Notes under the pieces: model-generated
The model's input: the letters and a program-made list of their open reading frames with translations, nothing else
Told to the model about the DNA's origin: nothing
The model's database searches: none
Shown here: piece by piece, positions 15,630-21,899 of the stretch
Layout of the letters: each line of letters begins with the position of its first letter
Position numbering within the stretch: position 1 is the first letter of the stretch
DNA from: an uncultured Ilumatobacter sp.
Lineage (GTDB): Bacteria; Actinomycetota; Acidimicrobiia; Acidimicrobiales; Ilumatobacteraceae
NCBI GenBank assembly: GCA_938049325.1
Contig: CALICC010000009.1
Coordinates: 1-21,899, forward strand
DNA length: 21,899 nucleotides
Reading direction: 5' to 3'
Position numbers and translations under genes: made by a program

Positions 15630-18600
15630 ATGACTGACGAACTGGGCGGACCGGGCGACCTGTCTCGCAACGAGCTCGACGAGACCGCTGGGCGCTCCGA
15701 CGAGCACGTCGATGCTGCTGGTCGGCCTGATGTTGCCGAGGCCGGCGAACTCGCTCCGAGTCACGGCGACCTGCTCGTCGAAACGGACGCAGACTCTCCC
15801 GACGACGCGGGAGAACTGCTCGATGATGAGCTGACGACTGCGGTCGGCGACGGGGCCCTCGGCGCGCCGTTGCCGCTCGGACAACGGGTCACCGAGCGAG
15901 TCTTCCGCCGGCCGGTCCGGTGGTGGAACGAACCGTGGACCAACGAGCGCGCCATCAAGTTGCTCGTCACCGTGTCGGCACTCGTCGGCACCACGTTCGT
16001 CATGAGTCTGGTGGTGCACTTCAACCCGCTCAGCCCGGGCAGCGACCTCATCCTCGACAACACCACGCCGACCGGCGGCGACATGGGTGCGCACGTGTGG
16101 GCACCGGCGTTCTTGCGTGACCACCTGCTCCCGAACGGGCAGATCTCGGGGTGGACGATGGACTGGTACGGCGGCTTGCCGTTGTACCGCTTCTACATGG
16201 TCATCCCCGCCCTGATGATCGTGCTACTCGACGTGGTGCTGCCGTACGGCATCGCGTTCAAGGTCGTGGCGATGTCGGGGTTGTTGACCTTCCCCGCAGC
16301 ATGCTGGGCGTTCGGGCGGCTCTCGGGTTTCCGTCATCCGATCCCCGAATTGTTCGCCTTCGGCGGAACGTGCTTCTTGCTCGACGAGAGCTTCGACATC
16401 TACGGCGGCAACGTCAAGTCGACCATGGCGGGCGAGTACTCGTTCTCGATTGCGTTGACACTCGCGATGCTCGGCCTCGGGCTGCTCTCGCACGGGCTGC
16501 GAACCGGCAAACACCGAGTCTGGGCGGCGGTCGTGCTGTCGTTGGCGGCCGTATCGCACGGCATCGTCTTGATCTTCGTTGCCGTCGCGGCAACGATCAT
16601 CTGCCTGGTGTGGGTCGACAAGACCCGCCTGGTATTCGCGGTCACGACCGGCATCACGACGATTCTGTTGTCGGCGTGGTGGGTCGGTCCGTTCTTGTTC
16701 GGTCACGAGTTCATGACCGACATGAAGTACGGCTTCCGCCCGAACAGTTCGACCGACTCGTTCTGGGACATGTATTTCCCGCTGACCCCGGCGCTCGACA
16801 TCTTGATCACGGCGCTCGCGGTCATCGGGTTCTTGTCGTTCATCATGCGCCGTCAGTTGACCGGCACCGCGCTCGGCCTCATCTGCCTGGCCGCGGCCGC
16901 TGGTGTCTGGTTCGCACGCGACAGTCTCCCGGTCATCGGGCTGCTGTGGAACCCGCGCATCTTGCCGTTCTTCTACTTGACTCGTTATCTCCTGATGGTC
17001 GCGGGAGCGCTCGAGCTGCTCACCTGGTTGTTCAATGCCGGCCGGGCTCGCCTTGCGAACAGTTCGCTCGACGCTCGCGACGGCAGCGTGGCGTTCGCCG
17101 CGATCGGCGTGTCGATTCTGCTCGTGTTCGGCTGGATGTACGAGACGCTGCCGTTCGACGGCCGAGTGACCGAGACGGAAGGCGAGCCAGCCGTGTACGC
17201 GTGGGGTCCGCTCCGTAAAGGCCAGGAGAGCGGCCGCGCGGTGGCCGATGGATGGACTCGTTACAACTGGCTCGGCTACGAAGGCAGACCGTCGTACCCG
17301 GCGTACGAGCATTTGGTCACCACGATGGGCGACATCGGCACCGAACGCGGGTGTGGCCGTGCGCTGTGGGAGAACAACGGCGCGAACAGCGAGTACGGCA
17401 CCACGATGGCGCTGATGCTCCTGCCACACTGGACCGACAGCTGCATCGGGTCGATGGAGGGTCTGTTCTTCGAAGCCACGGCGTCGACGAATTACCACTT
17501 CATCACCGCGGCGGCGGTGTCGGAGAGTTCGTCCAATCCGGTCCGCCAACTCCGCTACACGAACAACGATGCCGACCTCGGCGTGCGGCACATGCGTGAT
17601 CTTGGTGTGCGGTATCTCATGGTGCGTACCGACGCGGCCAAGGCCGAGGCGGCGACTGCGCCTGAACTCGAGTTCGTCGCCGTGTCGGGAACTTGGGAGA
17701 TCTATCAGGTCACCGAGTCCGAGATCGTGGCGCCACTCGAGTTCCAACCCGTGGTCGTCGATCAAGCCGACGACGATTGGTACAAGCCGGGCGACGACCG
17801 CGAGCGAAACCTCGAACTCGGCACGAGCTGGTTCCAGAATCGCAACGAATGGCCGGCGGTTCCCGTCGATGAGGGCCCAGACGAGTGGCAGCGCGTCAGC
17901 GCGACCATCGCCGACGACCAGCGAGTTGAACCGTTCGACGACCAACGTCGCCGTGTGGACTACGTGCGACCGGACGAACCGGTGAACACGGTCGCGCTGC
18001 CTCAGGTCGATGTCAGCGATGTGGTCATCGGTGAACAATCGATCGACTTCACCGTCGACCAGGTTGGCGTTCCCGTGATCGTCAAGGTCAGCTACTTCCC
18101 CAACTGGCGCGTGACGGGCGCTGAAGGCCCATATCGCGCCGGTGCGAACCACATGATCGTGATCCCCACCACCAACGACGTCTCGATGAGTTACGACTCG
18201 CGTGCCGGACTCGACTGGTTCTTCTACTTCCTCACGGCGCTCGGTGTCGCGTTGTGCGTCCTGTGGCGCATCCGCGGTGATGTCGAGCATGCGGGACCCG
18301 TTCCCTCGTTCTCGAGCGTGGGTGCCATGCCAGCGCCGAGTGGAGCGGCCGTTCCATGGGCAGCGGAAGTCGCGGCAGTGAGTCGGGACGACTTCGATCC
18401 CACGATGCCGATCCAGTTCGCCTCACCCGAAGAAGAAATCGACGCCTTGTTGTCGAACGACTCGCTCGCGTCTGCACCCGATTCGCCCTTCGATTCGCCC
18501 GTCGACACGCTGTCTGATTCGCAATCGAAGTCACCAACCGATTCGCCAATCGATGCATCAGCCGAGCCGTCCGAATCGCCATCCGACACGTCGCTCGACT

Positions 18601-18656
18601 CAGCATTTGGCGCTTCGTCTGACTCTTCGCCCGATTCGCTGTTTGACCCGGACTGA
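15630..18656 (+). CDS. Giant multi-pass membrane protein, GT-C / PTPS-related-like, with Ser/Asp/Pro tail
   Basis: The 1008-residue protein has an acidic cytoplasmic N-terminus (1-90) and about a dozen transmembrane helices from 110 to about 515. A large extracytoplasmic region follows (about 520-855), then a final helix (about 861-883) and a long cytoplasmic tail. In the first external loop, TPTGGDMGAHVWAPAFLRDH (Asp151, His155) and DWYGGLPLYRFY resemble the catalytic-loop pattern of GT-C transferases and PF10131 (PTPS-related membrane) proteins. These use lipid-linked sugar donors outside the membrane. The external part ends in YFPNWRVTGAEGPYRAGANH, like YfhO-type proteins and like the giant GT2 protein upstream. 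The tail from residue 948 is a Ser/Asp/Pro repeat. The start at 15630 is the only upstream start in frame; no clear ribosome site is visible. A glycosyltransferase role is inferred, not proven. Confidence 0.75.
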   Translation: MTDELGGPGDLSRNELDETAGRSDEHVDAAGRPDVAEAGELAPSHGDLLVETDADSPDDAGELLDDELTTAVGDGALGAPLPLGQRVTERVFRRPVRWWNEPWTNERAIKLLVTVSALVGTTFVMSLVVHFNPLSPGSDLILDNTTPTGGDMGAHVWAPAFLRDHLLPNGQISGWTMDWYGGLPLYRFYMVIPALMIVLLDVVLPYGIAFKVVAMSGLLTFPAACWAFGRLSGFRHPIPELFAFGGTCFLLDESFDIYGGNVKSTMAGEYSFSIALTLAMLGLGLLSHGLRTGKHRVWAAVVLSLAAVSHGIVLIFVAVAATIICLVWVDKTRLVFAVTTGITTILLSAWWVGPFLFGHEFMTDMKYGFRPNSSTDSFWDMYFPLTPALDILITALAVIGFLSFIMRRQLTGTALGLICLAAAAGVWFARDSLPVIGLLWNPRILPFFYLTRYLLMVAGALELLTWLFNAGRARLANSSLDARDGSVAFAAIGVSILLVFGWMYETLPFDGRVTETEGEPAVYAWGPLRKGQESGRAVADGWTRYNWLGYEGRPSYPAYEHLVTTMGDIGTERGCGRALWENNGANSEYGTTMALMLLPHWTDSCIGSMEGLFFEATASTNYHFITAAAVSESSSNPVRQLRYTNNDADLGVRHMRDLGVRYLMVRTDAAKAEAATAPELEFVAVSGTWEIYQVTESEIVAPLEFQPVVVDQADDDWYKPGDDRERNLELGTSWFQNRNEWPAVPVDEGPDEWQRVSATIADDQRVEPFDDQRRRVDYVRPDEPVNTVALPQVDVSDVVIGEQSIDFTVDQVGVPVIVKVSYFPNWRVTGAEGPYRAGANHMIVIPTTNDVSMSYDSRAGLDWFFYFLTALGVALCVLWRIRGDVEHAGPVPSFSSVGAMPAPSGAAVPWAAEVAAVSRDDFDPTMPIQFASPEEEIDALLSNDSLASAPDSPFDSPVDTLSDSQSKSPTDSPIDASAEPSESPSDTSLDSAFGASSDSSPDSLFDPD
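18480..18650 (+). repeat. Low-complexity GATTCGCC-type repeats encoding a Ser/Asp/Pro tail
   Basis: Degenerate copies of GATTCGCC(N) recur irregularly and encode D-S-P units (DSPFDSPVDTLSDS..., SPTDSPID, SSPDSLFDPD). The repeats stop exactly with the gene. They are irregular and in frame, so this is a coding low-complexity tract and not a CRISPR array. Confidence 0.7.
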
Positions 18657-18691
18657 CTCGAAACCGACACCGACCTGACGTGTGATGCGGC

Positions 18692-18697
18692 TAGCGT
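18692..18697 (+). promoter_or_regulatory. Possible -10 hexamer TAGCGT for manB
   Basis: TAGCGT ends eleven bases before the ATG at 18709. The spacing is longer than at the other starts, so the transcript would have a leader of a few bases. Confidence 0.35.
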
Positions 18698-18708
18698 CAC
18701 GACCCGTC

Positions 18709-20085
18709 ATGTCAGTCCTCGACCAGATCGTCAAGGCGTACGACATCCGTGGCACCGTGCACGATCAGCTCAACGCTGACGTTGCGCACGCTCTCGGAGT
18801 CGGATTCGCCTCCTTCATTCATTCTCAGCACGTCGATGCCGACGCTGCTCCCAGCGTCGTCATCGGGCGAGACATGCGTCCGTCCGGGCCGACGCTGGTC
18901 GAGGCGTTCACGCGCGGGTTGCTCGATCATGGGATCGACGTCATCGACATCGGATTGGCTTCGACGGACCTGATGTACTTCGCGTCGGGTGTCCTCGACA
19001 TTCCTGGCGCGATGTTCACGGCGTCACACAACCCTGCGGGGTACAACGGCGTCAAGCTGTGCCGGTCGGCGGCACGGCCGGTGGGGGCCGATTCGGGGCT
19101 CGCCGACGTGAAGTCCGTGGCACAGGCGGTGCTCGACGGCAACGAACCGGCACCTCGGGGTCGCACCGGCACGCGAACCGAGCGGGCGATGCTCGAGGAC
19201 TTCGTCGACCATGTGCTGACCTTCGTCGATCTCTCCGAGATCGGGCCGATGAAGGTTGTTGCCGACACGGCGAACGGCATGGGTGGCCTGGTGGTACCTG
19301 CGGTGCTGAGCCGGCTCGAGAACGTCGAGTACGAGATCATGTACCCCGAGCTCGACGGCACCTTCCCGAATCATCCTGCCGACCCGTTGCAGCCGGCCAA
19401 CCAGCGCGATCTGCGCGCTCGGGTGGTCAGCGGTGGGTTCGATGTCGGCCTCGCCTTCGATGGCGATGCCGACCGCGTGTTCGTCGTCGACGAGACGGGC
19501 ACAGGGCTCAGCGGCTCGACGACCACGGCGATTCTGGCCGCAGCAACGCTGCGTCAGCATCCCGGTGCCACGATTCTGCATAACCTCATCTGCTCGCACG
19601 CCGTCCCCGAAGTGGTCGAGGAGCAGGGTGGCGTTGCCATCCAGACGCGGGTCGGACACTCGTACATCAAGCAGGTCATGGCCGACACCGGCGCGATCTT
19701 CGGTGGAGAGCACTCGGCGCACTACTACTTCGCCCGGAACTTCAACGCCGACAGCGGGCTCATCGCTTCGCTGATGGTGATGGCCGAGATCGGCCGATCA
19801 GGACACAAGCTGTCCGAACTGCGCGTCCCGTTCGAGCGGTACTCGTCGAGTGGGGAAATCAACACACAGGTCGATGATGCCGCAGCCGTGATCGACCGAA
19901 TCAGCGGCGAGTTCGCCGATTTCCCGCAAGATGACCTCGACGGGTTGAGTGTCGACTGCGGCGATTGGTGGTTCAACCTGCGGCCGTCCAACACCGAGCC
20001 TTTACTGCGCCTCAACCTCGAAGCGGCGAATCGCGACGCGTGTGACGAGCGAGTGGCTCAGCTCCTTGCCCTGATCACCACGTGA
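18709..20085 (+). CDS. manB: Phosphomannomutase / phosphoglucomutase
   Basis: The enzyme interconverts hexose-6-phosphate and hexose-1-phosphate, here most likely mannose-6-phosphate to mannose-1-phosphate, which feeds the guanylyltransferase at the window start. The 458-residue sequence has all four alpha-D-phosphohexomutase landmarks. These are TASHNP (104-109) with phosphoserine Ser106, the metal loop DGDADR (251-256), the sugar-binding GEHSAHYYF (333-341), and the phosphate-binding RPSNTEP (425-431). KAYDIRG (9-15) is the usual N-terminal motif. The frame is open from 18682, but MSVLDQIVKAYDIRG is the family-typical start and a promoter-like hexamer lies inside the upstream extension, so 18709 was chosen. 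A dual phosphoglucomutase activity cannot be excluded. It is followed 55 bases later by the Trm112-like gene. Confidence 0.95.
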   Translation: MSVLDQIVKAYDIRGTVHDQLNADVAHALGVGFASFIHSQHVDADAAPSVVIGRDMRPSGPTLVEAFTRGLLDHGIDVIDIGLASTDLMYFASGVLDIPGAMFTASHNPAGYNGVKLCRSAARPVGADSGLADVKSVAQAVLDGNEPAPRGRTGTRTERAMLEDFVDHVLTFVDLSEIGPMKVVADTANGMGGLVVPAVLSRLENVEYEIMYPELDGTFPNHPADPLQPANQRDLRARVVSGGFDVGLAFDGDADRVFVVDETGTGLSGSTTTAILAAATLRQHPGATILHNLICSHAVPEVVEEQGGVAIQTRVGHSYIKQVMADTGAIFGGEHSAHYYFARNFNADSGLIASLMVMAEIGRSGHKLSELRVPFERYSSSGEINTQVDDAAAVIDRISGEFADFPQDDLDGLSVDCGDWWFNLRPSNTEPLLRLNLEAANRDACDERVAQLLALITT

Positions 20086-20140
20086 CCACTGCTCACGCGG
20101 AAGGTCGCAAGATGGCATTCTGTCTGCGAGAATCTTGATC

Positions 20141-20380
20141 ATGTCGTTGTCGCCCGATCTCCTCGCCATCCTTGCCTGCCCTGAAGACAAGGGTCCGCTG
20201 TTCTACGTCGCGGACGACGAGGTGTTGTACAACGCTCGCCTGCGACGATCGTATGAGGTTCGCGATGGCATCCCCGTGATGTTGATCGACGAAGCGACCG
20301 CAGTCTCCGATGCCGACCACGATCGCCTGATGGGTGTCATCGAGTCGAAAGGCATCGCGCCGACGTTCGAGGGCTCATAG
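20141..20380 (+). CDS. Trm112-like small protein
   Basis: The 79-residue product shows the Trm112/YcaR signature: LLAILACPEDKGPL near the N-terminus, LYNARLRRSYEVRDGIPVMLIDEA in the middle, then a short charged helix. Members serve as small partner or activator subunits (Trm112 for methyltransferases), while the bacterial short forms are poorly understood. Only one cysteine remains (C-P-x-x-K), so it would not form a classical zinc ribbon by itself. The ATG at 20141 is chosen; a TTG six bases upstream is in frame but adds only two residues. In actinobacteria this gene commonly follows manB, as here. The SIS-domain sugar isomerase gene that often accompanies it is absent. Confidence 0.9.
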   Translation: MSLSPDLLAILACPEDKGPLFYVADDEVLYNARLRRSYEVRDGIPVMLIDEATAVSDADHDRLMGVIESKGIAPTFEGS

Positions 20381-20471
20381 AAGCCAGTTGCCTCGGCGCC
20401 GTGCGTCGGCATCCCACCGAGAAGCTCCTCAAGTCGGCCAGACTTTGTGCCGAAGATGAATGCACGCCGAT

Positions 20472-20504
20472 GTCACCCGGTGACCTTGGTGTTAGAAAAT
20501 TTTC
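20472..20504. promoter_or_regulatory. Two palindromes upstream of the secreted repeat protein, possible operator region
   Basis: GTCACC-C-GGTGAC (20472-20484) and GAAAATTTTC (20495-20504) are perfect palindromes whose centres lie about 21.5 bases apart, two helical turns. They stand in an unusually AT-rich patch for this genome, 43 bases or more before the gene start. The remaining part of the 20381-20546 gap shows no gene. Confidence 0.35.
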
Positions 20505-20535
20505 CCAGCGACCGCCTCTTATATGACGAATGGGT

Positions 20536-20541
20536 TACGAT
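20536..20541 (+). promoter_or_regulatory. -10 hexamer TACGAT, leaderless-type, for the secreted repeat protein
   Basis: TACGAT ends five bases before the first ATG (20547) and eight before the second (20550). The usual spacing in this window favours the second ATG as the leaderless start. Confidence 0.5.
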
Positions 20542-20546
20542 TGAAG

Positions 20547-21899
20547 ATGATGATCTCGACAACGTTGTTTCGACGGGGTGCCGCGCTCTTGCTCGGCGTC
20601 TCGGCCCTCGGTCTTGGATCGGTCGCATTGCCGGCTCCCGTCGCCGCGCAAGCGGACTGCTCACTGTGCGCAGGCGGCGAATACTTCCCCGTCGATCCCA
20701 CGCGCGTCTACGACTCCCGTGACGACGTCGCCGGTGGCCGCGTCTCGGCCAACGGCGAATTCGACGTCAATGTCGTCGGCGTCGGCGGTGTCCCCGCAGA
20801 CGACGTCCTCGCTGTTGCGGTCAACATCACGCTGGTCGACGCCACGGGACGCGGCTACGTCGCTGCTCGCCCGTCCGACTACGACGCATCGTCTGATGAG
20901 CCCACGTCGCTGATCAACTTCGAGTACCGCGGCCAGACCGTTCCGAACTTCGGGATCATCGGAGTCGGCGCCGACGGGGCGCTCACCATTGAGGTCAGCT
21001 CCGAGGTTCCCGGCGACGTTCGCGTCGCTGTCGACGTATTCGGCTGGATCGCCAAGAGCGCCTACAGCGGCGCCGACGCTGCCGACGGTGCACGCATGGT
21101 GACCGTCACCCCCGAGCGCATCTTGAACACCCGCGACGCATCGCCGCTCGGCGCCGGCCAGTCGATCGAAGTGCCCGTGCGCGGCCAGGGACCCGTGCCC
21201 AACAATGCCAACGTGTCGGCGGTCGTGGTCAACATGACCGGCATCAACAACAGCGCATCGAGCACGACGACGTACCTCTCAGCCTCCGCAGACCAGGTGC
21301 CTGCAGGCCAGACCGAAGCAGATAGCTCGAACGGCAACTACGGCCCCGGCATCGTCAAGGCAAACCAGGCGATCGTGCCGATCAACGCCGACGGCAGCAT
21401 CTACGTGTTCAACCGTGCCGGTTCGATCGATGTGTTGCTCGACGTGGTTGGCTACCTCGAAACGTCTGCTGCCGGTGACGACACTCGGACCGGCCGTATC
21501 GTGCCGCTCGAGTCGCCGTTCCGTGCGTTCAACACTCGCTCGAGCGAATTCGGTGGCGCCAAGCTCGGCTTCTCGTCCTGGGAAGACTGGAGCTTCGAGG
21601 CGTTCGCCAACTCCGTCACGCTGAACGGCGTCGAAGTCGGCAACCAGGCTGGCCTGTTCGGTAACCTGACTGCAGTCGGCCTCGAGCGCCTGTACCCATC
21701 AGTTCCGGTCACCAGCTTCTTGACGCTCAACCCCACGGTTCCGTCGGGCTTCAGCTCCGCTCCCGAGAACTCGAACCTCAACTTCGGTGAAGGTGGCGCT
21801 GTTGCCAACGCAGCGGTCGTCGCGTACGGCACCGACGGTGACGGCGACAACAACATGGTCTCGGCGTACAACGCTGACGGCCGCACGCACTACATCCTC
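20547..21899 (+). CDS. Secreted repeat protein with 'DTR...DVxGyl' modules, 5' part only
   Basis: The frame is open from the paired ATG at 20547/20550 to the right edge (451 codons) with no stop, so the C-terminus is missing. Residues 1-36 are a clear Sec signal peptide: two arginines, a hydrophobic core GAALLLGVSALGLGSVAL, and cleavage after AQA. The mature part consists of units of about 136 residues. Each opens with a 'P.Rv.dTR' motif (PTRVYDSR 51-58; PERILNTR 189-196; FRAFNTR 325-331). Each complete unit has a central 'vP..a..vvvNiT' and closes with 'vDVfGwi/lDVvGyl' (162-168, 298-304). This module recurs in many actinobacterial exported proteins, and I know of no proven function. Cys38 and Cys41 directly after the signal peptide are the only cysteines seen. 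It may be surface-anchored or part of a cell-wall layer. Confidence 0.85.
   Translation, partial: MMISTTLFRRGAALLLGVSALGLGSVALPAPVAAQADCSLCAGGEYFPVDPTRVYDSRDDVAGGRVSANGEFDVNVVGVGGVPADDVLAVAVNITLVDATGRGYVAARPSDYDASSDEPTSLINFEYRGQTVPNFGIIGVGADGALTIEVSSEVPGDVRVAVDVFGWIAKSAYSGADAADGARMVTVTPERILNTRDASPLGAGQSIEVPVRGQGPVPNNANVSAVVVNMTGINNSASSTTTYLSASADQVPAGQTEADSSNGNYGPGIVKANQAIVPINADGSIYVFNRAGSIDVLLDVVGYLETSAAGDDTRTGRIVPLESPFRAFNTRSSEFGGAKLGFSSWEDWSFEAFANSVTLNGVEVGNQAGLFGNLTAVGLERLYPSVPVTSFLTLNPTVPSGFSSAPENSNLNFGEGGAVANAAVVAYGTDGDGDNNMVSAYNADGRTHYIL

Noticed and set aside
14838..16124. 428-residue open frame on the minus strand
   Set aside because: Spans two well-supported plus-strand genes and their intergenic gap; composition is that of a shadow frame.
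16224..18290. 688-residue open frame on the minus strand
   Set aside because: Antisense of the 1008-residue membrane protein, which has helices and motifs. The minus frame is low-complexity charged sequence.
18480..18650. GATTCGCC repeats read as a CRISPR array
   Set aside because: Units are short, irregular and in frame with a coding tail, with no constant spacer length and no cas gene nearby.
18682..18708. Nine extra residues at the start of manB
   Set aside because: They cover a TAGCGT hexamer and are not part of the family N-terminus, which begins at MSVLDQIVKAYDIRG.

Overview
The window looks like a chromosomal segment of a high-GC actinobacterium, most likely the class Acidimicrobiia (Ilumatobacter-like). 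This rests on four things. Third codon positions are strongly G/C. A CofD/FbiA gene for coenzyme F420 synthesis is present. DUF3499- and DUF5719-type proteins, which are essentially actinobacterial families, are present. The set manC, cofD, DUF3499, manB and Trm112-like recalls a neighbourhood I remember from Mycobacterium (around Rv3256c-Rv3264c) and Streptomyces. The genus is an inference.

Layout, left to right: the 3' end of a mannose-1-phosphate guanylyltransferase; an extended-SDR protein that seems to have lost its catalytic Tyr/Lys pair; a leftward pair, GT4 glycosyltransferase then cofD; gmd (GDP-mannose 4,6-dehydratase) rightward; a leftward pair, a 67-residue helical protein then a Wzx/MurJ-like flippase; a rightward run of a 1163-residue GT2-plus-membrane protein, a translationally coupled DUF5719-like exported protein and a membrane-anchored thioredoxin; ftsH leftward; DUF3499 protein, CPBP intramembrane protease, a 1008-residue GT-C-like membrane protein, manB and a Trm112-like protein rightward; and finally the 5' part of a secreted protein built of repeats of about 136 residues, which runs off the window end.

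Most of this reads as a cell-envelope glycan locus. ManB and ManC make GDP-mannose and Gmd converts it to GDP-4-keto-6-deoxymannose. GT2, GT4 and two very large GT-C-like proteins would assemble glycans on the membrane, and the flippase would export a lipid-linked intermediate. FtsH, the CPBP protease and the thioredoxin are envelope quality-control type proteins. CofD is the odd one functionally, but its place next to manC fits the actinobacterial neighbourhood.

A regulatory signature repeats through the window. Ten starts have a TANNNT hexamer (often TAGNNT) 5-9 bases upstream and no Shine-Dalgarno, as expected for leaderless transcripts. The one tightly coupled internal gene, DUF5719, instead has a textbook GAGGAGG. 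No tRNA, rRNA, IS element, CRISPR array or phage gene was recognised, and no gap between genes exceeds 300 bases.
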